Shown here piece by piece: positions 41,250 to 49,796 of a DNA stretch of 60,133 nt. Source of the DNA: an uncultured Traorella sp. (GTDB lineage Bacteria > Bacillota_I > Bacilli_A > Erysipelotrichales > Erysipelotrichaceae). The DNA lies in NCBI GenBank assembly GCA_944324265.1, contig CALUVS010000008.1, forward strand, positions 1 through 60,133, written 5' to 3'. How positions within the stretch are numbered: position 1 is the stretch's first letter; each line of letters opens with the position of its first letter. The position numbers were made by a program, and so were the translations under genes. Under the pieces are notes generated by a model. It was not told where the DNA came from, made no database searches, and worked only from the letters and a program-made list of their open reading frames with translations.

Positions 41250-42176
41250 ATGATTTATACGATTACATTGGATCCTTGATTGGATCTGGAAAGGAAAATA
41301 GAGCGAAGCAAAACAGGGACTACCAATCGCTCTGTCAGTGATTCATTGCGTTTGGGAGGAAAGGGAATCAATGTTTCTCAAGTATTGAAAAATCTTGAAA
41401 CAGAATCCTGCATCTTTACTTTTGTAGCCGGATTTGTGGGCGCTGAAATTGAAAAACGTATTGATGAAGCTAATCTAAAAGCAGTTATTTTTCATTTGCC
41501 TGAGGGCAATTCACGCATCAATGTCAAGGTCAAAGGTACTGCTGAGACAGAGCTGAATGGGGCAGGGCCTATCATATCCAGTGATGCCATGAAGGAATTA
41601 TATGAGCAACTGAACTGTCTGAAAGAGGAAGATGTGCTGATCTTAAGCGGCAATATTCCTAATAGCCTTTCCGATAATTTGTATGAAACAATTTTATCTG
41701 TCGTCAGCGAAAAGAAAGTCAAATGTGTGGTCGATGCTTCCAAAGACTTACTGGTGAATTGTTTAAAGCATCATCCATTTTTGATCAAGCCGAATCGTCA
41801 GGAATGCGAAGAAATCTTTCAGCGTTCGATGACTTCGACTCATGAGCTGATTGAAGCCGGCAGACAGCTTCGTGAAATGGGAGCGCTGAATGTTTTGATT
41901 TCTTTAGGAGCGCATGGAGCTATTTTGATTGATGAGAACTATCAGGTACATCAAAGAGATGCGCTGCAGGGAGAAAGCCTTTCTTCGGTAGGTGCCGGAG
42001 ATTCAATGGTTGCAGGCTTTGTAGCGGCCTATGAGAAAACCAAAAATTATGAAGAGGCATTTAAGGTAAGCATGGCCTGCGGCTGTGCAACAGCCTTCTC
42101 TTCTGGTCTGGCGGATTATGATACGATACATGAGTGTTATGATCGCTTAGGAAATGAAAGAATCATCTTGGGTTAG
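41250..42176 (+). pseudogene. 1-Phosphofructokinase-family (PfkB) kinase with nonsense codon 10
   Basis: An AGGAGA site precedes ATG at 41250 and the frame reads MIYTITLDP, then TGA (41277-41279), then LDLERKIERS and a complete PfkB fold: GGKGINVS near residue 40, N-terminal substrate motif, and the catalytic GAGDSMVAGF near residue 255. Relatives read D/N-P-S/A-L-D here, so one base change (TCA to TGA) would explain the stop. The rest is intact, so a short-lived mutation, a sequencing error or reinitiation at TTG 41280 are all possible. It would phosphorylate fructose-1-P, tagatose-6-P or similar. Confidence 0.8.
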
Positions 42177-42190
42177 CCCAAGATTTTTCT
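42167..42190 (+). terminator. Terminator overlapping the kinase stop codon
   Basis: CTTGGG (42167-42172)/CCCAAG (42177-42182), then ATTTTTCTTTT. Confidence 0.75.
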
Positions 42191-42233
42191 TTTAAATAAA
42201 AGATAAACTATGTATAATGATTTTGGTGATAAA

Positions 42234-42986
42234 ATGGATTGCAATAAATTAGCAAAAGCCGTTACCAAAGCAGGAGTTTTGCTTTTGGAAAGCGGTGCAG
42301 AAACATATCGAGTAGAAGATACGATGCGTCGTCTTTGTTATCATTATGGGGCAGAAGTTGTGGATAGCTATGCCACACCGACACTGATCATCATTTCTTT
42401 TTCTATGGGGGATGAATTGGTGCATAATGTCAAGCGTACACAGATGAGAACCATTGATCTGCATAAAGTGGATCAGGTCAATCATTTATCAAGAGCAGCA
42501 GCGAAACAGAAATTGACATTGGATGAATTATTGGAAGAATTAAATCGCATCGAACAGGAAAATACGTATTCGCCATTGATCAAAGTGCTGGCCAGCGGAA
42601 TTTGTACGTTTGGCTTTGCTTTCTTTTTTCATGGTACTCTGCAGGATGCCTGTGTGGCCTTTGTCTGCGGATGTCTTTTGCAGATGCTTTTATATTGGCT
42701 GAGTTATTTAGGATTGGACAATTTCTTTAAAAATGTGACAGGCGGAGCTTTTGTCACTTTATTTTCTTTTTTCTGTATGAAATTAGGCTTATGTCAGTCT
42801 TTGGATACGGCAATCATTTCAGTGCTGATGCTTTTAGTGCCGGGATTAGCGATTACCAATGCGATGCGGGATACTGTTTCCGGAGATTTGATTTCAGGTA
42901 CATCGCGCATCATGGAGGCTTTGATCATTGCTGTAGCCATTGCCGTCGGCAGCGGGCTGATCTTTGCACTGCTGGGAGGAATTTAA
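42234..42986 (+). CDS. Threonine/serine exporter ThrE family, N-terminal part (DUF1212)
   Basis: About 250 residues. The cytosolic N-terminal domain has the ThrE signature AGVLLLESGAETYRVEDTMRR, then YATPTLIIISF, followed by five membrane segments. It works with the next gene, which supplies the second half. The ATG at 42234 is preferred since GGTGA lies 6 nt upstream. The ATG at 42210 overlaps a TATAAT (42213-42218) that may be the promoter -10. Confidence 0.88.
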   Translation: MDCNKLAKAVTKAGVLLLESGAETYRVEDTMRRLCYHYGAEVVDSYATPTLIIISFSMGDELVHNVKRTQMRTIDLHKVDQVNHLSRAAAKQKLTLDELLEELNRIEQENTYSPLIKVLASGICTFGFAFFFHGTLQDACVAFVCGCLLQMLLYWLSYLGLDNFFKNVTGGAFVTLFSFFCMKLGLCQSLDTAIISVLMLLVPGLAITNAMRDTVSGDLISGTSRIMEALIIAVAIAVGSGLIFALLGGI

Positions 42987-42987
42987 T

Positions 42988-43425
42988 ATGTGGAGCGGTT
43001 TTTCAGCCATTTTGGCTTCTTTGGGCTTTGGCATTTTATTCAACATTCGCGGCAAACGTCTGCTTGTTGCGGCACTGGTCGGCGGGGCCGGAGGTATATG
43101 CTACAGTCTTTTGACGGCAATGAATATTTCTGCTATCATGGCACTTTTCTGGGCAGCTTTGATCATCAGCATTCTCTCTGAGATTGCTTCTCGATGGATG
43201 AAAAGTCCGGTGACAACCTTTTTGATCTGTGCTTTGATTCCGTTAGTGCCTGGAGGAGGTATGTATTATACCATGCTGGAAGTTGTTCAGAATAATTATC
43301 AGCAGGCGATGGAAACAGGTTTTGAAACTTTGCTTCAGGCAGGGTCCATTGTTCTTGCCTGTACGCTTGTGGCCAGTGTGACTCGTATTTTAACAAAAAG
43401 AAAAAGAAGAAAGGAAGTTGCATGA
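42988..43425 (+). CDS. Threonine/serine exporter ThrE family, C-terminal part (DUF3815)
   Basis: About 145 residues with four to five membrane segments and the LIPLVPGGGMYYTM motif of the second ThrE half. Split ThrE pairs are common in Firmicutes. It starts 1 bp after the first half with GGAGG upstream, and overlaps the U32 peptidase gene by ATGA. Confidence 0.88.
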   Translation: MWSGFSAILASLGFGILFNIRGKRLLVAALVGGAGGICYSLLTAMNISAIMALFWAALIISILSEIASRWMKSPVTTFLICALIPLVPGGGMYYTMLEVVQNNYQQAMETGFETLLQAGSIVLACTLVASVTRILTKRKRRKEVA

Positions 43426-45707
43426 AAAAAGTTGAATTGCTTGCGCCTGCCGGTAATATGGCATCCTTCAAGGCAGCCATACAGAATGGGGCAGATGCTG
43501 TTTTTTTAGGCGGAAAAATGTTTGGGGCACGAGCCAGTGCCGCTAATTTTACGATGGAAGAAATTCATGAGGCAGTACAGCTGGCTCATTGCTATGGGGT
43601 AAAAGTGCATGTGACACTGAATACACTGATCAAAGAAAATGAATGTGAAGAATGTATGCAGTATGTCGATGAATTAGTTCAAGCCAATGTAGATGCTCTG
43701 ATCATCCAAGATCTTGGAATCATGTCTTTGATACGTCAAAAATATCCCAATCTTGAGCTGCATGCCTCCACACAGATGCATATCCATAATTGTGAAGGAT
43801 TGAAAAATGTGAAGAAATGGTGCTTGAAAAGAGTGGTAGTTGCCAGAGAGACCCCATTGGAATTGATCCGAAAAATGTGTCAGGAAGACATTGAAATTGA
43901 GGTTTTTGTACAAGGGGCTTATTGTGTCAGCTATTCCGGTCAATGTCAGATGAGCCAGAATATCGGCGGACGCAGCGGAAATCGCGGTGAATGTGCCCAG
44001 GCCTGCCGCCTGCCTTATACGCTTATCAAAAAGACACCTCAGGGCAAGATCAAGATTGATACAAAGGGACAGTATTTATTGTCTTTAAAAGATCTCAATG
44101 CATTGAAATTAGTGCCTGAACTGATTGAAGCCGGTGTAGCTTCCTTTAAGATTGAAGGCAGAATGAAACGTCCGGAATATGTGGCGATGATGACTTCCAT
44201 TTATCGTCAGGCCATTGACAGCTATTATGCACATCAGCCTTTTGATGTAAATGCCAAAGTGAAAGAGGAAATGCAGAAAGTATTTAATCGAGGCTTTACA
44301 GAAGGTTATCTGAATCATATCAATGGGCAGGAACTGACCAGTGCTGTACGTCCAAATCATCAAGGCATTGTCATCGGCAAGGTCAAAGCCTTAAGCAAAG
44401 ATAAAATGAGCATTGCACTTCACCATGAACTGAATCAGAAAGATGGTATTCGTATTCTCAATGACAAAGAAGATAAAGGCTTTGTCGTTAACTATATGTA
44501 CCGCAAAGGGCAATTGATCAATCATGCAGAAAATGAAGTCATTGAATTGGATCGCGTCAAAGGAGTTAAGGTCAATGATATTGTTGTCAAGACCAGTGAT
44601 TATCGTCAGCTGGAACGTTTAAAACAAACGATTGAAGAAAATAAGCGCAAAGTTTATCTGACAGGAGAAGTGATCTGTCATCTGAATGAACCGCTGGTCA
44701 TTCGTGTCAGTGATGCGGAGGGCTTTGTTAGCGAATGCATCAGTGAACAGAGGACGGAAAAAGCACAGAAAACACCGCTGGATGCACAAAGAATTGAAAC
44801 CCAAATGAAAAAGACCGGCAATACTCCGTTTTTATTTGAAAAGCTGCACATTGATCTGGATGAAAATGTGATTTTTCCATTATCACTTCTCAATGAATTA
44901 AGAAGAGAAGTATTATCCAAACATGCTTCTCTGCGTTCACATCGTCCAAGAACTACTCCGGCAGTTCCTTTTGAATTGCCGAATATTCAGCCGCCATTGA
45001 CGCACGATTGGCATGTCAGTGTCTCCACTTATGAACAATATCAAGTTGCTAAGCAATATAACTGCAAAATTGATATTCTTTCACGCAAGCTCTATGATCA
45101 GATTCACACTTTGGATGAACAAGCAGAATTCATTTATCCTCGTGTTTATCATCAAGCTTATGATGTAAAAGGCATAGCCAGTGAATTAGGCGGATTGGGC
45201 AAAATGGAACGGCTCAATGCCAGCCTGAATTGCTTCAATGCAGCTTGTGTGCATTTCTTATATGCGTTCAATGCCAAATGCATTACTTTGAATGATGAAC
45301 TCAGTGATGCAGCTATTGAAGATCTCATGAAGTCTTATCAGCGGCAATATCATTCACTGCCGAATGTAGAAAAAATCATTTATGAACGCAAAGAAAATAT
45401 GATCATGGAATATTGCCCAATCAATACATTCATTCACGACACAAAGAAAAAGAATTGTCAGCTGTGTCACACTTCTTCTTATTATCTGAAAGATATCAAA
45501 GGCAAAGAATATCCTTTATTAGGAGATGATGAATGCCGGATGCATGTTTATCACAGTGAAGTCTGCAATGAAATTCAGAAATTGCCTTTCTATCAGAAAA
45601 TGGGCATTACTAATTTCCGATTGATCTTTACTTTTGAAAATGAAGAAGAAACAAGACAAATATGCGAACAGGTATTGAATCATGAAGATCATCATTTCTC
45701 CAGCTAA
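43422..45707 (+). CDS. U32 family peptidase / RlhA-like protein
   Basis: 761 residues. The N-terminal LLAPAGNMASFKAAIQNGADAVFLGG and the U32 signature EVFVQGAYCVSYSGQCQMSQNIGGRSGNRGECAQACRLPY (about residues 160-200) include the cysteines thought to hold an iron-sulfur cluster. A DUF3656-type middle and extra C-terminal domains match RlhA (23S rRNA C2501 hydroxylation) and collagenase-like members. rRNA or tRNA modification is more likely than proteolysis. It overlaps the ThrE part 2 gene by 4 bp and YaaA by 26 bp. Confidence 0.88.
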   Translation: MKKVELLAPAGNMASFKAAIQNGADAVFLGGKMFGARASAANFTMEEIHEAVQLAHCYGVKVHVTLNTLIKENECEECMQYVDELVQANVDALIIQDLGIMSLIRQKYPNLELHASTQMHIHNCEGLKNVKKWCLKRVVVARETPLELIRKMCQEDIEIEVFVQGAYCVSYSGQCQMSQNIGGRSGNRGECAQACRLPYTLIKKTPQGKIKIDTKGQYLLSLKDLNALKLVPELIEAGVASFKIEGRMKRPEYVAMMTSIYRQAIDSYYAHQPFDVNAKVKEEMQKVFNRGFTEGYLNHINGQELTSAVRPNHQGIVIGKVKALSKDKMSIALHHELNQKDGIRILNDKEDKGFVVNYMYRKGQLINHAENEVIELDRVKGVKVNDIVVKTSDYRQLERLKQTIEENKRKVYLTGEVICHLNEPLVIRVSDAEGFVSECISEQRTEKAQKTPLDAQRIETQMKKTGNTPFLFEKLHIDLDENVIFPLSLLNELRREVLSKHASLRSHRPRTTPAVPFELPNIQPPLTHDWHVSVSTYEQYQVAKQYNCKIDILSRKLYDQIHTLDEQAEFIYPRVYHQAYDVKGIASELGGLGKMERLNASLNCFNAACVHFLYAFNAKCITLNDELSDAAIEDLMKSYQRQYHSLPNVEKIIYERKENMIMEYCPINTFIHDTKKKNCQLCHTSSYYLKDIKGKEYPLLGDDECRMHVYHSEVCNEIQKLPFYQKMGITNFRLIFTFENEEETRQICEQVLNHEDHHFSS

Positions 45708-46416
45708 AAGAATTCAGGAAGAGTCAATTTATCTTGAACCGCAAGATCATTGCTTATTTCCGCAGCAGACACAAAAAATCATCGATGAATTAAAAAAGCT
45801 TAATCCTTCAGAACTGCAGAATCTTTTGGGCTGCAGTTTTTCCATTGCCCAAAAAGCATGGAACGACACGCAGAAGCTTGATCTCAGTGAAAAAGGAGTA
45901 CCGGCTCTTTTGGCGTTTGACGGCATTCAGTATCAGAAAATGGCTCCCTCAGTCATGAGTGATGAACAATTGCTTTATTTGCAGAATCATCTTTATATCT
46001 TATCGGCTTTATACGGCATCTTACGTCCGCTGGATGGCATTCAGCCATATCGATTGGAACTAGAGAATAGACTGATCATCGAAAATCAGCTTTTGCCTGC
46101 TTATTGGCAGGAAACATGTGCTTCACTTCTGCAGGGTGAAGAAATCTTGGATCTGACCAGCCGCCAATACAGCAAACTGATTCCGAAGACCAAGCTGATT
46201 CGCTGCTTCTTTATGGAAGAAGAAGCAAATCAACGCAGAGAAAAGGGGGTTTATGTGAAAATGGCCCGCGGTGCCATGGTACGTTTTCTGGCAGAAAATA
46301 AAATCGAAAAAATAGAAGAAGCAAAACAATTCAGTGAAATGGGTTATGTTTTTGATGAAATTGCTTCCGATTCTGCCCATTATGTTTTTGTACGAAAATC
46401 AATGAAAAGAGAGTGA
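45682..46416 (+). CDS. yaaA: Peroxide stress protein YaaA
   Basis: 244 residues matching the DUF328/YaaA family throughout: MKIIISPAKRI start, PALLAFDGIQYQKM near residue 74, LYILSALYGILRPLDGIQPYRLEL near residue 100, VYVKMARGAMVRFLAENKIE and a late GYVFDEIASD. YaaA limits intracellular iron and DNA damage during peroxide stress in E. coli. It starts inside the end of the U32 gene. Confidence 0.93.
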   Translation: MKIIISPAKRIQEESIYLEPQDHCLFPQQTQKIIDELKKLNPSELQNLLGCSFSIAQKAWNDTQKLDLSEKGVPALLAFDGIQYQKMAPSVMSDEQLLYLQNHLYILSALYGILRPLDGIQPYRLELENRLIIENQLLPAYWQETCASLLQGEEILDLTSRQYSKLIPKTKLIRCFFMEEEANQRREKGVYVKMARGAMVRFLAENKIEKIEEAKQFSEMGYVFDEIASDSAHYVFVRKSMKRE

Positions 46417-46462
46417 TATTTCACATAAAATAATGTAAATTATTTTCATTGGATAAATCTAG

Positions 46463-46499
46463 TGGAAACGCTTGCATAATTTTTGAAATAGGTTACAAT
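46463..46499 (+). promoter_or_regulatory. Promoter overlapped by a cre-like site
   Basis: TTGCAT (46472-46477), 16-bp spacer, TACAAT (46494-46499). TGGAAACGCTTGCA (46463-46476) closely fits the CcpA cre consensus and covers the -35, which implies repression in the presence of preferred sugars. Confidence 0.65.
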
Positions 46500-46531
46500 A
46501 GAAGTACAAAAGATGAAAGGATGTGAGGATC

Positions 46532-46612
46532 ATGGATAGAATCAAAAGAAGCAATGAGCTGCAAGTTGTTCATGATGTTGCTCACATTGGGCATGCTTTG
46601 ATGTGGTTTTAA
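46532..46612 (+). CDS. Small ORF encoding a 26-residue peptide
   Basis: ATG at 46532 with GTGAGGAT 4-9 nt upstream encodes MDRIKRSNELQVVHDV followed by AHIGHALMWF and TAA. It begins near 25 nt after the predicted transcript start and ends 1 nt before a terminator stem, so the whole transcript of about 140 nt is one small ORF. No hydrophobic segment, so it is not a membrane peptide. It may be a microprotein, a leader peptide or part of a dual-function RNA. Confidence 0.5.
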   Translation: MDRIKRSNELQVVHDVAHIGHALMWF

Positions 46613-46643
46613 AACGGACGTTATGATTGCGTTCGTTTTTTTT
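46612..46643 (+). terminator. Intrinsic terminator
   Basis: AAACGGACG/CGTTCGTTT (one G-T pair) with an eight-T run. Confidence 0.82.
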
Positions 46644-46711
46644 ACAGCTTTCATCTTGTTTTTCGGAAAATACTACTTTCAGTAGTGATTCATAAAAAGG
46701 AGGAATTTATC

Positions 46712-47380
46712 ATGAATCAATTTAATAAGGTTTTCTGGGATGCTGCAGCAAACGGTGATTTCACTGCAATTTGTGCTGAAATCAAAAAGGGTGCAGATGT
46801 CAATTATCAAAATCCAGAAGGACGTACAGCATTGATGCGCAGTGCAAAACGTGATTACAAGGATATTGTACGTGTTTTGATCGACAATGGTGCAGATGTC
46901 AATTTAGTCGATGCTCGTGGTAAAACAGCCATTATGGGTGCCGCAAAAAAAGGAAACAAGACAATCGTTAAAAAATTAATTGAAGCTGGCGCAGATGTCA
47001 ATGCAAGAGATAATAAAGGAAGAACGGCACTGCAGCGAGCTGCATTCCAGGGAATGGATCGTGTTATCGATGAATTACTTAAAGCTGGCGCTGAAGTCAA
47101 TACTCAGGATAATGAAGGAAGAAGCCCATTGATGGAAGCTTGCTTAGCATTTAAATTTGATGTAATCAAGCAATTAGTAGAAGCTGGTGCAGATGTCAAT
47201 CTGCAGGATAAACGAGGCTGTACAGCTTTGATGAGAGCTGCTTATGGCGGATATGCAGAATTAGTAAACTACCTACTTGAAGCAGGTGCAGACAAAGAAA
47301 TTGAAGACAATGACGGCAATAAAGCAATTCACTATGTACGTGAACACTGTCTGGCTGAATTAAAGCCTATTCTGAAGTAG
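46712..47380 (+). CDS. Ankyrin-repeat protein
   Basis: About 222 residues, almost entirely six ankyrin repeats of 33 residues (for example GRTALMRSAKRDYKDIVRVLIDNGADVNLVD and GRTALQRAAFQGMDRVIDELLKAGAEVNTQD). No signal peptide, so it is a cytosolic protein-binding scaffold. It lies 12 bp before the EF-G paralogue, likely co-transcribed. The ATG at 46712 follows AAGGAGGAATTTATC. Confidence 0.9.
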   Translation: MNQFNKVFWDAAANGDFTAICAEIKKGADVNYQNPEGRTALMRSAKRDYKDIVRVLIDNGADVNLVDARGKTAIMGAAKKGNKTIVKKLIEAGADVNARDNKGRTALQRAAFQGMDRVIDELLKAGAEVNTQDNEGRSPLMEACLAFKFDVIKQLVEAGADVNLQDKRGCTALMRAAYGGYAELVNYLLEAGADKEIEDNDGNKAIHYVREHCLAELKPILK

Positions 47381-47392
47381 GGGGAACATTTT

Positions 47393-49480
47393 ATGAGAGA
47401 CTATTTAGCACATGAAGTAAGAAATGTCACAGTTTTGGGACACAGCGGTTCTGGGAAAACATCTGTTTTGGAAGCAATGCTTCACTTTACCAAAGCAACA
47501 GATCGTTTCGGTAAAACAAGTGAAGGATCTTCTATTATTGACTACGATGCCGAAGAAATTCGACGCGGCTTATCTGTTTATACAACCATTGTACCGATTG
47601 AATGGAAAGATACAAAAATCAATTTCATCGATACACCCGGTTATCTGGACTTTGTCGGTGAAAAAGAAAGTGGCTTAGCTGTCGGAGATAATGCCCTGAT
47701 CATTGTCGGTGCCAAAGAAGGCGTTGAATCAGGTACAGTTCGTGCCTTTGAAGATGCAACAGAAAAAGGAATTCCAACGATTTTCTTTATTAACAAAGTA
47801 GATGAAGAACACGCTTCTTTTGATAAAGCTTATAAAGCATTGCGTGAAGCATTCGGCAAGAGCGTTATTCCATTTGAAGTACCGATCATGGATGGTGAAG
47901 AAGTAATCGGTTCTGTCAATATCCTAAGAGATAAAGCATGGTATTTCAAAGGACCAAAAGCAGACCGTGAAAAAGCTTGTGAAGTTCCGGAAGACATGAA
48001 AGATATTGTCGCAGAATATAAAAATGAAATTGCCGAAGCAATTGCTATGGGCGATGATGAATTGATGGAAAAATTCTTCTCCGGAGAAGAATTCACAGAA
48101 GCTGAATTGACTCGCGGGGTTCGCTTAGGTGTAAGAAGCGGTGAGATCCGTCCGGTATTCTCTGGTTCTGCCATCAACATGGTAGGGATTGAAAGATTGT
48201 TGGATCTTGTCGATAAATACTTCCCAACTTATGGCGAACAAGGAACTATGACGGTAACTGATATTGAAAAAGAAGAACCGGTTGAAATCACAACAGATGA
48301 AAAAGGTGATTTAACAGTTCAGGTATTCAAGACAATTGTCGATCCATTTGTCGGAAGAATCAGCTTTATCAAAGTACGTTCCGGTGTATTGAGTTCTGAC
48401 TCTACCGTTTATAATCCAAAGAAAGATAAAATGGAAAAGATTTCTCAGATCTTTATCATTAAAGGAAAACATCAGACAGCTGTCGGTAAATTATTTACCG
48501 GAGATATCGGTGCTGTTACAAAATTAGCTTATACGCAAACCAATGATACACTTTGTGATAAAGGAAAACACTATGTATTGGATGAAATTCAATTCTCTGA
48601 ACCAATGCTGGGTGTTGCCGTATGGCCAAAATCTAAAAATGATGACGATAAATTATCCAATGCATTGGCTCGTATGAGTGAAGAAGATCAGACAGCTCGT
48701 GTTGTCAATAATCCAGAAACCAAAGAAAATGTCTTATACGGTGTCGGTGATCAGCACATCGATGTATTAGTTTCAAAGATGAAAGCCAAATATAAAGTAG
48801 AAGTAACGCTGACAACACCAAAGATTCCATATCACGAAACAATCAGAAAAACAGTGATCGGTGAAGGACGTCACAAGAAACAATCTGGAGGTCACGGACA
48901 ATTCGGTCATGTATTCGTTGAATTCTCACCTAATCCAGATTCTGAAGATATGGTCTTTGAAGAAACGGTATTCGGAGGTGCTGTCCCTCGCCAATACTTC
49001 CCAGCTGTTGAAACTGGTTTAAGAGAATGTATGGCCAAAGGATATTTAGCCGGCTATCGTATGGTCAATGTCAAAGCCAACCTGAAAGATGGAAAATATC
49101 ACGATGTTGACTCCAATGAAATGGCGTTCAAGATGGCCGCACACTTAGCATTCAAAAATGCTATGCCAAATGCCGGATGTATCCTGCTTGAACCAATTGT
49201 CAGTGCTAAAGTAGTCATTCCGGAAGAATATACCGGTACAATCATCGGTGATTTCAATAAACGCCGCGGATCTATCATGGGTATGGATATGGAAAACCAC
49301 CACCAAGTCATTACAGCCTTAGTTCCATTATCAGAAATGATGAAATATGCAACTGATCTGCGTTCTATGACACAAGGACGAGGCAAATATACACAAGTAT
49401 TTGATCACTATGATCCAGTACCAAACAATATTGCTGAAAAGATCATTGCTGCAGCTGAAAAAGAAGAAGACGAAGATTAA
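47393..49480 (+). CDS. Elongation factor G paralogue (FusA2-like)
   Basis: 695 residues. The GTPase domain has GHSGSGKTS (P-loop, in place of the usual AHIDAGKTT of EF-G), a switch I region ending in RRGLSVYTT, DTPGYLDF and NKVD, followed by domains II-V (HGQFGHVFVEF and a late RGSIMGMD). The altered P-loop and switch I place it in the EF-G-like paralogue group of Firmicutes rather than the essential FusA. Probably a ribosome-associated GTPase of accessory function. Confidence 0.88.
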   Translation: MRDYLAHEVRNVTVLGHSGSGKTSVLEAMLHFTKATDRFGKTSEGSSIIDYDAEEIRRGLSVYTTIVPIEWKDTKINFIDTPGYLDFVGEKESGLAVGDNALIIVGAKEGVESGTVRAFEDATEKGIPTIFFINKVDEEHASFDKAYKALREAFGKSVIPFEVPIMDGEEVIGSVNILRDKAWYFKGPKADREKACEVPEDMKDIVAEYKNEIAEAIAMGDDELMEKFFSGEEFTEAELTRGVRLGVRSGEIRPVFSGSAINMVGIERLLDLVDKYFPTYGEQGTMTVTDIEKEEPVEITTDEKGDLTVQVFKTIVDPFVGRISFIKVRSGVLSSDSTVYNPKKDKMEKISQIFIIKGKHQTAVGKLFTGDIGAVTKLAYTQTNDTLCDKGKHYVLDEIQFSEPMLGVAVWPKSKNDDDKLSNALARMSEEDQTARVVNNPETKENVLYGVGDQHIDVLVSKMKAKYKVEVTLTTPKIPYHETIRKTVIGEGRHKKQSGGHGQFGHVFVEFSPNPDSEDMVFEETVFGGAVPRQYFPAVETGLRECMAKGYLAGYRMVNVKANLKDGKYHDVDSNEMAFKMAAHLAFKNAMPNAGCILLEPIVSAKVVIPEEYTGTIIGDFNKRRGSIMGMDMENHHQVITALVPLSEMMKYATDLRSMTQGRGKYTQVFDHYDPVPNNIAEKIIAAAEKEEDED

Positions 49481-49485
49481 TAAAA

Positions 49486-49514
49486 AAAGGCCTGTTCCAA
49501 GCGAACAGGCTTTA
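49486..49514. terminator. Bidirectional terminator
   Basis: GCCTGTTC (49490-49497)/GAACAGGC (49503-49510) with seven T on the minus side and a short TTTAT on the plus side. Confidence 0.8.
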
Positions 49515-49754
49515 TAAATTGAAACGAAGCTTTTTGATTTTTTCATAAGCTTCTTTTGTTTTGTCCGTTAATATCGATCGATTCTTGGTTTCATAATTCA
49601 TGCATACTTCTTTGAGCTCTTCCACTAACAAAGCCAATCTTTCATCTTCTACATCAAAGATTTCTGCCATCATATCCAAGGAATAATCCATATCATCATA
49701 ACCATTTTCCAAATAAATTTCCATCATCTCTAGGATTGCATCTATCTGATTCAT
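49512..49754 (-). CDS. Small acidic protein of unknown function
   Basis: 80 residues, acidic N-terminal half rich in Met/Asp (DDMDYSLDMMAEIFDVEDE), helical throughout, with a basic C-terminal end. No family recognised. It lies 42 bp downstream of the M32 carboxypeptidase gene on the same strand and ends at a terminator, so it probably shares that transcript. Confidence 0.6.
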   Translation of the reverse strand: MNQIDAILEMMEIYLENGYDDMDYSLDMMAEIFDVEDERLALLVEELKEVCMNYETKNRSILTDKTKEAYEKIKKLRFNL

Positions 49755-49796
49755 ATTTCACTCTTTTCCCTATCAGTATATGAATCAGCGTGCATT

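Noticed and set aside
41277-41279. TGA read as selenocysteine or tryptophan
   Set aside because: Relatives have Ser or Ala here, no SECIS-like hairpin was seen, and TGA ends many intact genes in the window.
42791-43114. 107-codon frame across the ThrE junction
   Set aside because: Alternative frame of the two ThrE genes, whose starts, ribosome binding sites and motifs are clear.
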